Assembly (NCBI GenBank): GCA_002964805.2
Contig: PUDQ02000034.1
Span: 124,001 to 188,000 of the forward strand
Source: Trametes villosa
Lineage: Eukaryota > Basidiomycota > Agaricomycetes > Polyporales > Polyporaceae
Direction of reading: 5' to 3'
Length of the DNA: 64,000 bases
The position numbers and the translations under genes were made by a program. The notes beneath the pieces are model-generated. The model was not told the origin of the DNA, made no database searches, and saw only the letters and a list, made by a program, of their open reading frames with translations. Below are positions 44,572-56,800 of the stretch, piece by piece; the stretch's first letter is position 1, and every line of letters starts with the position of its first letter.

Positions 44572-46611
44572 TTACGACAACGCCGAGTATACCTTCTCGA
44601 TCTCGGCCTTGAAGTGATCTTCCGTGGCTTTCCTCCTGCAAAGGGGTCAATACGAGTCGACGAGATATTCACTGTAAGGCGCTCACCTAACGTTTCCTTT
44701 CTCCTATATTTAAGTGTTATGAGTAACGGCTGGACAGCGAGCTCTCGTGGTCTTACCGTCGTTCTGGGTAGAGAACCTGTAGGAACAAACAAAATGCACC
44801 CCGGGGTCGTGATCCGCTCGTGCGCGAAAAGCCTCTCGTTGAACGGCGCAGTGCGCTCGATGATGTTCTGTTTGACTTCCACCTCGGCGTCCGGGGTGGA
44901 GGTATCGACAGTGCTCTCCAATTCGGCCACCAATATGGGGCAGACCCTCTGATGGCCGACCACCACACAGTTGTGCACAATACCCTCGCACGTCTTGAGA
45001 ACATTCTCCTCAATCGCCCTGGATAACGGTGTGAAAGCCTGAGTGACGATACCCTCGGCCAGTGCACGAGGCGCTCACTTGGTGTCACAGAAGGCTGGGT
45101 TGCCGCCTGTCCGGATCCAATCATCACTTCGGCCTCCTATACTCGAGGGTTAGCAGTGCAGTTCGCTGTCCGGATGACCACCACTGACGGAAAACGTAAG
45201 AGCCCGGCTTGACTTCCTCAAACAGATCGCCCGTGACATGGCCATCCGGGCGGTTACGTATAGTCGGGTGCGGACACGTCTTCGACTCGGCGGAGACGAA
45301 GAACTCGTACAATTGGCGGGCAGGGGCGGAGGTGTTATCGCCTTCTCCGAGGCCCAAGGGCCTCAATTCGCACCGGACTTCAGACGCAAGCCTCAGGTAC
45401 GACTCGCCCGAGTCGAGGCTAGCCACCATGAGAGGTCCTGGCATCTACTTTAGCGGGGCAGCGTGAAATAACCCTTTCCCGGTCTTACCGCACTCGGTGT
45501 TAGCATACATAGGCTACATGACATTTAGCGTCCGTCGTCTTTCACGAAGTGATGAATACGTACCGTCAGACGGATGCCTTGTTCAAGCGCCCATCTTTCG
45601 TCCTCGGGATTCAGAGTCGCTCCGGTGTAAGCGATCTGTTGCAGGCCCCGGAGAGCATCGAGGAGCTCTGGCCGCTGACGCGCGGCAGTGAGCAGTTTCG
45701 CAAGCCATGGAGCATACTGGAGAAGGAAGTTGAGCCCGCATTGCTGGACCATCGCCAGGAACTCGTCCGCAGTGATCTCTCGCCCGGAACTCTGGGTCAA
45801 GCACGCGCCCGACCACGACATGAACGTGACGCCTGCACCAAGTTAGCTTGCGGTCGACCTATCAGAGTTGCTAGATAATTACAGGTAGCGGCTCCGATGG
45901 ATGCGAAGCTGCCGATGTTGTTGAAGATGTGCTGCCCTTCCGGGTGCCGTTGGATGACACATTTCCAGGTGATCTCGCCCTCGGCGACAAGCCACTTGTG
46001 CGTCTGCGGGATGGGCTTGGGCCGCCCACCGGTTGTTCCGCTCGTGTGGAAGATCATGGCGACATCGTCCGCGCTCACGTCCGGCGGAGCGCTGGGCTGC
46101 GCGCCCGTTATCGGCAATTCGGATAGCTTGGGAAGCTTTATGGCGGTTTGGCGCCACTCCACCTGGGGCAGCAGCGCCTCGAATGTGTCGGCGGAGATGA
46201 GGGCACGGGAACCGTGTGTATCGAGCAGGTCTTGCACGAACGTGGCTGAGAAGGGGAGGCCGAAGACTTCTGGGACGAACCCCGCTGCAGCCACGGCGTA
46301 GACGTGAGCGAGGTCGCTCCAATGTGATCCCTTCAGCCTGCGTTCTTAGTGAGCATTTGGCTGCTTGGCTGCTGAACAACATGATAGCAGGAGTTCGCGC
46401 ACCACATCCCGACGACGTCTCCCTGTTTGAGCCCCTGCTCGTTGAGCTTGCCAGCCCAGAATGTGGTGGCAGCTACCAGAGTGCCGAGGAAATCCTGGTA
46501 GCTAATCAGTCCCCACTTGAATGAGGATGAATCTCCTTCGAAAGGTCGCATGAACGGTAAGCTGGCGTTCTGTTGAAGGCGATCATGCACGAAGTTGATG
46601 AAGTGCGCCAT
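44572..46611 (-). CDS. Adenylate-forming enzyme (AMP-binding, ANL superfamily)
   Basis: ATG at 46611 gives MAHFINFVHDRLQQNASLPF, ISYQDFLGTLVAATTFWAG. Core motifs are IFHTSGTTGGRPKPIP (phosphate loop, A3), a 25-base exon (45489-45513) that splices to PMYANTECG (A5), HVTGDLFEEVKPGSYVFR (A7) and SDDWIRTGGN (A8-like). The end reads RKATEDHFKAEIEKVYSAL, where the Lys near the C-terminus takes part in adenylation in this superfamily, and stops at 44572. Two introns (51 bases after TECG, 55 bases after YVF) were checked for phase. No carrier-protein or reductase domain follows, so it looks like a stand-alone acyl or aryl acid activating enzyme. It activates a carboxylic acid with ATP; the acid is unknown. 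The neighbouring P450 hints at a small pathway. Confidence 0.88.
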
Positions 46612-47148
46612 AGTTAAACGAAGCCTGCGAGTTGGGTAAGTGCACAAGCGGAGGGTATGGGGGATTGAGCAGTTTGGGCGTCCATCTATCCCGGTAGGAT
46701 GCTCTATAAGAGCATTGGATGGGGATCACCGATGAACGGTGGGAGCAACGGTAGACTCGTTTGATGACTGGACAACACAACATGTCCGCTCAGTCGAACC
46801 ATTGAGGCGGCTTGTAGCCAAGTCGCGCCCCTGGAACCTGTGCGCTAGCTGTAGCTGCGATCACGTCAAACCGCAAGGTTGAAGGCGGGTAGAACGGACG
46901 CACCGATGTGAAGAGGTTAATCCCGGTGCATCATATAGGTCCACATGAACTTGCGCAGGGCCATTTGATATCAACCCCCGCACTTGACGCTTACCATCTT
47001 AATCGCCCTGGATATATGGTATCGCAGAGTTGCGCACATGTTCCGGGTATTATTGCTACATCATCATACTGATACAAGATATTCTGCGGGATGTGAGCAA
47101 CTCGACAAAGAAGAATACGTCAATGACCCACCTAAGAACCGCATATAG
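46612..47148. other. Intergenic stretch
   Basis: Promoter of the adenylate-forming gene and 3' flank of SNF8. GGATGCTCTATAAGAGC near 46697-46713 holds a probable TATA box (TATAAGAG on either strand). No gene. Confidence 0.45.
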
Positions 47149-47904
47149 CTACTCATCCCATCTCATCGCCGACGGCACCCAGTATGAGACACCAGATAGC
47201 TCGTCTTGCTCGTCCAACCAGCAGAGGCCGTCGCGTAGGAGCATATTCGAGAGTGCGGCGCGAGCGCGGTCCTGAGCCCATCCCCTGCGCGACATGAGTA
47301 CAGCCTCCGACACCCGGCCTCCGTCTTCTTGGGCGACCGCGAGTACCACCGCCTGGTCGGCGTCGAGCTCCTTCGGTACACTCCGCACCATCTTCTTCCC
47401 GCCGCCGACGTCGAGGACCTCGTAGCCCGCGTTGAGCGGCTTCAGCGTCTTGATACTCCGCATCACGTCCTCCTCCGTGATAACGTCCCCGCCGACACCA
47501 CGGAGCTTGCTCACCATCCGGATCAGCTCTCCCATCTCTATCAGGCCTCCGTTCCTCTCTCGCGTGCTGACGCAGACGTCCACGATCTGCACGCCGAGTT
47601 CGTACTGCCAATCGCCGAGGTTGAGCATCTCGGCCCACCATCCGCCCTTCCGTGGGCCTGCGAGCGGGTCCACGCCAATGGTGGTGCACATCTGCTGGAA
47701 GGCATGTCGGAAGGAGGGCTCCTTGCGAATGCGGTCGCGGTGTGTGGAAGCGTAGTGGGCGAGCGCGCTGCGAAACTGGGCAAGCTGGGCGTGGAGAAGG
47801 TCGACCTGTCCCTGCGAGATCTCGCTCGATAGTTCGGCGAATGAGCGTTGTGATTGTTGCTGGCGGTCGAACGCCGCAATCCCAACGCCGCCAAGTCTGT
47901 GCAT
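47149..47904 (-). CDS. SNF8: ESCRT-II subunit SNF8/Vps22 (EAP30)
   Basis: A single uninterrupted exon of 251 codons from ATG at 47904 to the stop at 47149. It starts MHRLGGVGIAAFDRQQQ, the expected N-terminus, then ELSSEISQGQVDLLHAQLAQ, FRHAFQQMCTTIGVDPLAG, GWWAEMLNLGDWQYELGVQI, RNGGLIEMGELIRMV, SIKTLKPLNAGYEVLDVGGG, MVRSVPKELDADQAVVLAVA and LLRDGLCWLDEQDELSGVSY ending in WVPSAMRWDE. The pattern follows human SNF8 along its whole length. The protein pairs with Vps25 and Vps36 to form ESCRT-II, which sorts ubiquitinated cargo at late endosomes. The lack of introns is notable beside the intron-rich neighbours. An upstream in-frame extension to 47967 exists but the family start is at 47904. Confidence 0.96.
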   Translation of the reverse strand: MHRLGGVGIAAFDRQQQSQRSFAELSSEISQGQVDLLHAQLAQFRSALAHYASTHRDRIRKEPSFRHAFQQMCTTIGVDPLAGPRKGGWWAEMLNLGDWQYELGVQIVDVCVSTRERNGGLIEMGELIRMVSKLRGVGGDVITEEDVMRSIKTLKPLNAGYEVLDVGGGKKMVRSVPKELDADQAVVLAVAQEDGGRVSEAVLMSRRGWAQDRARAALSNMLLRDGLCWLDEQDELSGVSYWVPSAMRWDE

Positions 47905-48274
47905 TGTCGCGAAAAGTAGGGGCAAGTGTCGAAGGTCTACGCGCAGGTCATGGACGTTTGGGGGCAAGAAGTTGCAGGGCGGCTCTGGTGGTCGAAGTTG
48001 AGTAGATAAGATTAGATTCGACTCTCCAAGAGTAAGTGCTATACGAAGAAGGGCGCGAAGTATACAACAACAGAGTCAGTAGAGTACTTCGTAGTGAGCG
48101 GATAGATCGTTGCGGTGTACAGTATTCAATCACAATGATACAGTAAAATACTCGGTGTTTGGTTTCTATGTGCGAGACCCGAGGCGGACGGGCTACGCGA
48201 GTCCGGGAGGGTCCACTCCGCCGGACCCGCTCCGTTTTGTCAGGAGAAGTACGCTCGCTGGGCGAGATCATGGA

Positions 48275-50068
48275 CTAGGATAGGATCAGCAAAGAGGTCG
48301 TACGCCGATACACTAACGGCGTTACTGACCTTTCCAGCGGCGATAGTTGCAGTTCCATATCGTGGGTTGCGACGGTGAGGCCCGTAGCAAGCGGATTCTT
48401 CGCTAAGATTTCTAAGGGACCTCCGTCGTCGAACCCGAGTTCCGATGTCGAAGTGTCTGCAGTATGTACCGTTGTGCCCGCCCAGTCTCCGTGGCTAAGC
48501 GGCGCCCCGAGGTCTCCGACGACGTCCGGGGAGAAGCGAACGGTCGAGACACGCGAAGGGGCCTCTGACGCAGATCGTACATCCCCGCTGCCTCGGCGGG
48601 CTACTTGGCGGAGGTTGAGCATGAAGCGAGATATCAGGATGGATGTGAATCTGCCGCATAGTCGTTGTTAGAGCGCAGACGTCCGTATAGGCGCGTGTTT
48701 TACTGACACGTCGATGAATACAGGCAGTGGGTTGAAGATCTGTCGGACAGGGTGTCAACGAAAGTGAGCCAGCAGGAAGCGAAGATAGACAAACCACGTC
48801 GCTTCGAAGGACCGCTAGGTCGATCACGTTCAGTATCACCATCGTCCTAACGTATCGCCCATGAGATTCAAAGCCCGTTCATTATCAGAGTCTAACTTGG
48901 CGCATACCCGAAGTAAAGCGTCCCTGAGAGAGGCCGTCAGTCATCGCTACCATGTGCAAACGCGATGCGACATACCATCACGAAGCAGTAAAGTTGAAAA
49001 CGTCGCGTCTGAACGCAAGTCGCTTGCTAGCTTCTTGATCTCGTACGTCTTGACCCAGGTCAGGATGATCACCAAAAGGTCTGCGGCGAGCGCACAGCTG
49101 TGTGTGGAGATAGAGACTGGGATGTCTCCGTGAGCTTCGGGAAGTGCATATAGGCAGGCGAGGATGGGACACACGTCTACAGGTTATATATCAGCAGTGC
49201 TAGGCTGGAGGACGCGCGCATTGGATACGGACGTACTTTAGCAGCTGATCCTCATCGAGTGTAGTCGACTCGGCGCAGCCGTACAAGGGATAGAGGAACG
49301 CCTGCGGAATGGACTGGATATAGTGATACTAGCCGTAGAGGTCCTCAGTCGCATGAAGTCATGGATGAGTGGGAATGCCTACCATGTTCGTTGCCGGGAC
49401 ACTCAAGGCGATGGCGAGGACTAACATAAACGGTCTCCAGTCCTTGTTCCATATTGCGTACACTCTCAACGCCGAAAAGGCTAGAATGCGTCAGCCAACG
49501 CGACTGGCTCTTCGAGTAGAGTGACTGACCTGCGACGATGAAATATACAAGAACGGTGAATATCTCGCTCAGAATGACTGGTGCAGCGCAGCTAAGGCGA
49601 GTGTTCAGTGAATACGCAAGCATGGTGGTTTGCGGTAGATATACCTCTACAACCTGGTTCAGCGTGTGCTCCTGAGACGGGTAGGTCGAGCGTACCTTAT
49701 CGGTCTGGTTTGGCCACCAAAATGTACTTATAGGAAGCATTATCTTGCTCAGCAACGTCACGTATCGGTTGAGCAAGAAGATCACGGTGGCCCCGGAGAA
49801 CTTGCGATTCCATACGAACTCGATTTCCCCGGACAATGTAAGGAGATGGTCATATGCTAGAAGCACTGGAGGACAGTCAACGAAGTGTTGTGTAGGGAAG
49901 AGACCGTTGATGCTCACCGACCCCTGCCAGCTCGCAGATATTAGAGATCGTGCTGTACACAATCCGTCAACGAAACGAGCGCACAAGCATCCCACTGAGC
50001 ATAGGGACTCACAAAAGGTGAAGTGCGGTGATGAGTTCCTGGTTCTCTTGGTCGCTGCCATCAGCCAT
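48275..50068 (-). CDS. DUF6533-type integral membrane protein
   Basis: ATG at 50068 gives MADGSDQENQELITALHLL. Two introns (donors GTGAGT and GTGAGC) join it to TISNICELAGVVLLAYDHLL, the DUF6533 signature, then TLSGEIEFVWNRKFSGATVI and FLLNRYVTLLSKIMLPIS. Further hydrophobic exons follow, for example QVVEVYLPQTTMLAYSL, ILACLYALPE, CALAADLLVIILTWVKTYEI and IYFLVILNVIDLAVL. The C-terminal tail reads RFMLNLRQVARRGSGDVRS and VVGDLGAPLSHGDWAG, common in this family, with the stop at 48275. The layout of about seven membrane helices plus a cytoplasmic tail resembles a receptor-like protein, but no function is established. The family is strongly expanded in Agaricomycetes. Inner exon edges are approximate. 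Confidence 0.82.
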
Positions 50069-52214
50069 ATGTACTTTACGGAGGTGGCCGGATTGTATCG
50101 GGTGTCGGGGGAGAGCCAGCGGACATGAGCATCTCCTACGGTGGCAGCCCTGCCATTCTTATAGACTCGCCCAACCTACGGTACGAAGTAACGTTCAGCC
50201 TAGAGGACGTCAAGGTTATTGGCATCAGTCCTTCCGTCATGAGAGGATGATGAGACAATGAGAACCTGCTGATGCGTACCTACATCAAACCACGCACTAG
50301 AAGACGAGACCGAGCGCTGTACGTCGACCGATAAGCTCATGGGCAGCGCCACGGAAGACAGTAGACAGAACGGAGGGCCTCGGGCCAATGACCTCGGGGT
50401 TTCCATCACCGCTCAATGTATAATTGTAACAGCTGGTACGGTTTGTAGCACCGCCATCGGGCATAAGCTGTGAGGATGCGGGGTGATGGGGATCCTCGCA
50501 CGGGCGTTCGTGTGACGTTCGCCATCGGTGGAGAGATTGGCTCACGGTATCGGAGTACTTCGGGTGGAAGAGAGTTTGCATCAGGTTTGCATGGTGAAGA
50601 TTTCGCTGGAGGCTGAAACTAAACTCTGTCTTCTTCGCTGGGATGGCACGTTCATCTGAGCGATGATTTGTCAGAGGCAACGACACGCCCTGCAGTCTAG
50701 AGAGTCAAGCTCCTTCTAGGGGCGTCAGGTAAAGGGCATGTCAGTGAACAGCAGCAGGCAGTCACACCGAGTAACTGCGACGCACCTAGTCTCACACAGG
50801 CCCGACGCCGTCTGGTAGCCGGGGTAGTAGTGAGACCGGGAGATCGAATTACAATCTCAACTTCAGTCCTAGGCACGCAGCCCGAAGCAATATTTTTGAA
50901 GACCGAAAGATTTGAGGGGCTCAGTCACGATGAGATGAACATCCTCCAATTCATGAGAGTGTGAGAGAAGAGAAGTCAAGCTGCTCATCACAACAGATGT
51001 GGGCAGGGAATACGAAGTGAAAGATAAGATTAGATCAACCAAGTTTGTCCCGCTTGGCAACCTAAGTAGTACGTCGAGGTAGTAAGTAGTCGGCTGCCGG
51101 TTCGCGTACGAAGGCTCACCCTCAGAACGACCCTTCAGTGTAAAACCTAGGGTATGCAGCTGGGAGGGGAGGGGGATGCACTGAGACGTTCCAGCTGTTA
51201 TCAAATCGATAGGCCCCTCGTGAAAAAATCGCATTTTGGCGGTTGGGACTCAGACGCGGCGGAGATTCCCCGTGAGGCAGGCGCCTGCGCTGCCTTGGTG
51301 AGGCTTTGTGGCGCACGCCTCAGAGGCGCGCGGCGGAGGCAGGTACGCGGGGTTACGCGTTGATAAACGCGCGTTTTCCGCGTCTCCGCCCCAAAGCAAC
51401 TGCGTGTAATGATTTTTGAAGGGGCCTATCGATTTGATAACAGCTGTCACACCCCTGCGAGTTAGTATCCTCCGGTGTTGCGCGGTGGCTGACACTAGTG
51501 ACCGCGGAGTCCGAGACGAAGAGCGCCTTCCCCCGGCCTCCTAAGGTCCCAAGTCCTGTCGAAGCCAGCCGAAGCCGACCATGCTCGTAAGGCGCTATGT
51601 GTAGGATGCCGTAAAGCGTTCCGTCTGTCGCCAGAGCGTCGAAGCAAGGCGCGGACGGAGCATCGGACGTCGGCGTCCAAGATAGACGCTGCTTGGTGTA
51701 CGTTATGCTTACCACATAGCATGCCAGGCGAAAGACGGAAGACAGGCACCGTGCGCTGACCGAGGTATACAACAACCATTACGGTTCTCTAAGGTATCGT
51801 ATGTAACAAGCGCGTAATCATACACGGCAGACAGCGTACATGCGTAACAACGTACAAGGATGTGAGAGGGTCGATGCGGCAAAGTCCCAGTACCGGAGAG
51901 CGTGAGCGTTTGCGTCGGAGGATAGGCAGGTGATGTGGTAGATGGGAGGATGCGGCCGAGAGCGTAACGAGCGTGCGACTAGGGGAGGGCACAAGGGAGA
52001 GTGGTGATGGACATGCAAGGGGGACTGCGCGTCGCGAAAGGCAGACTGCTGAGGTGTGGTGGCATCTCCATCGCGAAGAGAAGAGAACATGGTCTAAGTG
52101 GTACAGACACGAAGCTAAAGAAGAGACATCCACATTCAGCGCCCGGGCTCCACGGGAACGAGGCAGGAACACGCACCGAGCGGGGACGACACCTATCTCC
52201 ACGACGCGAGCACT
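50069..52214. other. Long region without a named gene; contains an inverted-repeat element
   Basis: A minus-strand frame at 50297-50686 and others at 50869-51234 and 51353-51775 have no recognisable domain. The clearest structure is the 27-base perfect inverted repeat at 51192-51446, listed separately. The right end (51790-52214) is the 3' flank of the disordered-protein gene. Confidence 0.45.
51192..51446. mobile_element. MITE-like foldback element with 27-base terminal inverted repeats
   Basis: The left end (51192-51218) reads CAGCTGTTATCAAATCGATA then GGCCCCT; the right end (51420-51446) is its exact reverse complement. Just inside, GTGAAAAAATCGCATT on the left and the complement of AATGATTTTTGAA on the right show that a weaker match continues inward. 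The element is 255 bases long, GC-rich inside, and has no open frame of its own that I trust. No clear target-site duplication is seen beyond two bases. It may be a non-autonomous DNA element, or a long hairpin of another kind. Confidence 0.55.
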
Positions 52215-53895
52215 TTACCGCCCCGGGCTCGGGCTTGGGCGCATATGAGTACCACCGACGACGGTATGCCTGCGATGCAAGCGCTTACCCTGGCTGCTGG
52301 ATCCGCGGGAGTCCACCGAGCCAGAGCCGCGGCTGAAGAGCCGCTGGAAGAACGGCTTCTTCGGGCTGCCCGCGCTCGAGGGCGAGCGTGGGGACCGCTG
52401 GCCGTGCGCGGCGTAGACGGACGACGAGTTCGGCACCTGCGCACGGACGGTAAGTACGGCTCATCTCCGCACGTCCCAGAGAACATGAAAGACACGAGAC
52501 GCGGAGAATCGCACTGATCGTGCGATCGCGCCGTGCCCCCTGCCCAGCATGTGATCGGTGCAAAATGAAACTTACCACGATCTGGACCTTTTGGCCGGGG
52601 GAGGGAAGGACGTAGTACGTGCTGCCGGAGGTGTCGCTCGCGGTGTCGCTCTCACTGAGCGAGGGCGTCGGAGAACGGGTACGGGCGCGTAAGGGCTGCG
52701 AGTGCATGATGTCGCGTGCCGAAGGCCGGCCGCGCACGGCGCTCGAGGCGCGGCTCCTTTCCCGACCGTCCTCGCGCGATTGGGAGCTTCGGTGAGATAA
52801 AGGTTGCGAATGGTGGGATGTCGAGCCGTGGACGGAAGGGAAGGGCGTGCCGCCGGCATTCGCCTGCTGAGGCGAGTATTGGCTCGGGTGAGGAAGAGGG
52901 TCGGAACGGCTGTACGCTATTCCTGGTGCGGGTGCGCGGCGACTGTGGCCATGTGAAGAGGGCGAGTACACGATGGCGGGCGGGTTGTAGTTCGGGCCCC
53001 GATGTCGAGAGGAAGGGGCGTAGACGATCGCAGGGGGCGAGTACGTATACGGCAGTTGCGATTGTACTCGCGATGACGTCCCCGCGTGCTCGTAGAACCG
53101 CGAACCGCTGGTGTACGACACGGAAGCGGGTTGTGATTGAGAATGCGCGATCCCGCCAGGGGCTGCAGCGTAGGAGTGGGCCTGGGCCGACGCAGACATA
53201 TGGTGCGGCGTGGAAGCCATGACGCTGCGGTTGGACGTATGGAGGGGATCTGCAAGGGGAGGAACTCTATCGTTGTGCGTGCTCGGGTGAATCGAGGGTG
53301 GGTGCTGGAAGATAGCCTGCGCTGCAGGGCCGCGAGAACGATGTGATGAGTTAGACGCCTGCACGCGGACGGGTGATTGAGAATCCTCGGGCTGCCGCGA
53401 CGGCAGAACTCGAATGCTCTCCGGCGACCGTGGCGGCGTTATGTGGGGGTGCGCCGATGTTGCATATCGCGAACCCGTAGCGTACGAGAGCGTCTGAGTA
53501 TAGCGAGCGGGAGGAGGGATATCCGCAGGCGGCGCAGGCGGAGGGGCGTGAGATCCGGATCTGGATCGGGTGTGGCGAGACGACGACTGTGGTCCGTACT
53601 TGTAATCTCGCCGGCTGCTCGTCGGTGAGGGCGCGCCATCGGAGGGGATGGGTACGTCTGGTCGGCCATCGGGGTAGCGCAGGACCATACGCGGAGGTAT
53701 TGAGTGGGTGCTGGCGGAGTCCGACTCACTCGGGCCATAACTAGGCGAGTCTGGGTCGTCGCTGATTATGGATGGTGGCGAGGAAGGGGTAGCGAAGTGG
53801 ATGCCCTGTGAGTGAACACTGACCCAGTTCGTCGTCCGGTCGCGCGCCGTGAGGAACTCTTGGATGGCCTCGGGGTCAGTGGCGTACTCGGTCAT
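52215..53895 (-). CDS. Intrinsically disordered Ser/Pro-rich protein
   Basis: ATG at 53895 starts MTEYATDPEAIQEFLTARDR, TTNWVSVHSQGIHFATPSS, the only part that looks folded. About 450 residues of low complexity follow, rich in S, P, H and R, with repeats such as YSPPAIVYAPSSRHRG and NPPAIVYSPSSHGHS. One intron (donor GTAAGT, acceptor GTGCGCAG) joins YYVLPSPGQKVQIV to VPNSSSVYAAHGQRSP, then KKPFFQRLFSRGSGS and RLHRRHTVVGG before the stop at 52215. The C-terminal QRLFSR and basic patch could be a short conserved motif. I know no function; similar serine-rich proteins occur in Agaricomycetes. An upstream in-frame ATG-like start at 53982 is less likely than 53895. Confidence 0.72.
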
Positions 53896-56800
53896 GATGG
53901 GCCAGAGGACAAAGGTGGAAGGGTAAGAAGTGTAAGCAGGAGGACAGTTCGAACAAAAGAGCTGGAGCGCTGGGGACGACAAAGATACTTATACCTCCTC
54001 GGTGGGAGGTCGGACCACGGGGGCGAACCCACTTGGAGCGGCGATTTCTGAGGTCATCAGCGATTTCACACCCATGCAGCGCAAAATGAATCCTCTGGAA
54101 TTGCCCGTTATTGCCCGTTCTGAGGTTATCGTCCCAGGAACGTGTTCGAGGCGAGGCATGGTCGCCAACGCTCAGATTATCTCGATCAGTCCAGGTCAGA
54201 CTCGTATCCAGCCGCAGCACTGCGGCCCGTCTGTGAAGCTTATGAGCGACCAGTAACCTAGAAAGTAGGTATAGCGTACTGTTCATTCGCTGTCGCAGAA
54301 TAGGATCAGCCATGCAGGCCTGACCATGGTGGTGAGAACCCTCGGCGGCGTCGTCGGTACTCCCGGACTTGGCGGGAGCAATACTCAGTTGAGGTGCCGC
54401 CCAAACTCCGCCACAAACACTTCGCCCACCCGACACGACTAACGTTTCTAACTCTTACCCTCATCGACACCCTGGACCTCCTGCCGCAGTTTGTCGCCTT
54501 GAGGCTATCTAGCTGTGCGATATACAATCTTGACGAGCTACGCTGTGCAGCACATCTTGCTTCTAGGATATACGGTTTGCAGCGGCCCTAGGAGCGATAC
54601 ATGCGAATGCGGCAGGGAGGAAGACTGCGACTGCACCGGGCCCGCTCCGCGATTCCGATTCCCTCAAGGCAGCAGCACTGCCGTGGACCCAATCGCCGGC
54701 GGACGTCTGCAGTCGAGGCGCCGTGTCAACGCTTCTGGGCGTTCGGATTTCTCATGATCGGAGAATTGGACATCGCATGACCGGTCCAGCTCTGCCCATC
54801 GTCCCTTGGCCGCTTTCCCAGGTACCGCCAGCACGCGCACTCAGCAGCACTCAATCGCATTCGACGCCGCGGTCGCGGGTGCCACTCACGCTGTGCGCTG
54901 TCGCCCAGGGGTTTACGATGGCGCGAGCGAGGCGCCCAGCGTGTGCCACTGGGTCCCCGGGCCACTCACAAATTTGCCGAAGACGTCCACAGGAGGGGAC
55001 ATCAGGCTCACATCACCTGCAGGCTTTCATTTACACGGCGGGGGTTATCGACGCTGGGCCGAAGGCGCGAACGCTCGCGCGACTGTCCATCTTGCTTTCA
55101 GGACACACCGGCGTGCGCTGGTAGAGAGGGCGACAGCCGCTTCCGACAGCGTGTCTGCCGACCTCGTGTTCTGTCGATGGCACCCGCCGTACGGTCCTCT
55201 CAGACGTCGTGAGCCGTGTCAGTCAAGGCGACGACCCGTGTCGATCGTTGACAGGCCCCGCAGGGAATAGTATCCAGGTGAGTTATCCCTCCGTCTATCT
55301 AATCAAAACGCGGTGTCTGCCTGGCGTTCGCGTGCGCCCGGCATCACCCCTGGCGGCGGGGTCGGATCTTCAGCTTGTCGGGCCCACCTGTTCATCTCGT
55401 GAAGGGCGCGTACTGCTGCAGACGGGCTTCGGGAATGCCGTAGTTGCTGCAGATGATGTGGACAGAGCTCTTCATTACGCGCTCCTCCTCCCGCGGACGT
55501 TGCACGGGTTCACAGGACACGGCATGTGACGACGCGCGGTTCTCATTGTCCGCCCTGTGAGGTGTGGTTCGGGCGATGACGGAGGACATGACACCCCGTC
55601 GCGCGCGGCCTTCATCTCCTGGGCTCGGTCGCGCAGCTGCGTCTCCCACAGCGGCCGGCCACTGATCTTCGCGATTGAGTCGCGAGGCGTGTAGCTGCGA
55701 GACTATCAAGTAGGACCGCCACGATGCCTCATCGGAAGGGAAGGAAGCTCATTAAAGTGTTTCCTTACACGCGCGAAGGCAATGCTACGCGCTGCGGTAC
55801 GCGCGTTCCTTTACGTAGGGGGCGTTGAGATACGGGATTAGTTTTTCCCGCTACCTAGCGTGTATGATATTCTGCTAACCTCTTATGCTATATTAGGGGC
55901 TTGTGGTCTAAGAGCCCGAGATTGGGAATGCCGGTTCTGAGCACTCTAGCTGTCCTGGTCACACCGCCGCCTAACCTTGTCGGTCGCCGCGCCACGCTTC
56001 GCTAGGGCTCCAACGGTACTTGCTTGCAGCGCCTCTGTGCTCGAGTCATCCCACATCTCCTAGCGTCCATCCTTCTAGCTTCTTGGCGGCATCGACCGCG
56101 CGTCGAGCGCGGCATGTCTGGAACCCTTCGTAGCTCGAGTTCGGAACATGCGGCTACCGCCACCCCCTCTACTGCGCGACGGCCTCATGTCTCATCTCCC
56201 GACGTCTGCGAACTCTATTCCACGTGCATACTGTGCGTTCGCCCCCTGTCGATGAACTTAGCCCCAGGACCGCAGGGGGCTCCCGTGGGGTACTCTATGC
56301 TGTCAGATCGCGTAACCTGTCCGACTGCTCTCGTGCCGCCCTAGACTCCTCCCTTCTCCCTTGCCCCGAGCGATGTCGGCCTCCGACCTGGACGCCCTGC
56401 GGGAGAACATCAGCCTGCTCTGTCAGCACGCATTGAAACCGAGCGCGCGCTCCGGAGGCTCTCCGCTCGTCGCGCGTTCGTTTTGTCGCCGGCGTACTTC
56501 ATCTCATCCATCCTGGCGGTCATCTGTCCGGGCTCTGGCGACAATCATGGTCTATCGGCGGCGAAGCTGCACGGCGCCGCCCTCCTATGTGGCTGCCCGA
56601 CTACCCGGTGTACTACTCGGCGTTCCTGGGATCACCCGTCCACCGATGTACGTGGGGAAGGCGGCGTCAGCCACTGGATCCCGCACTCTTCAAGGGAGGC
56701 CGTTCAACTATCCCGTCGGCGGCGCGCAGCCTTCGCACTTCTATTCGGTGCGTCACAGCTGTTCTACTCGCGCCCCGCAGTGTTGATCGTCTGCCTGAGA

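Noticed and set aside
45445..45447. Apparent in-frame stop after the TECG motif of the adenylate-forming gene
   Set aside because: It lies in a 51-base intron (donor GTAAGA after TGCG, acceptor CCAG before GACCTC); splicing gives TECGPLMVASL with no stop.
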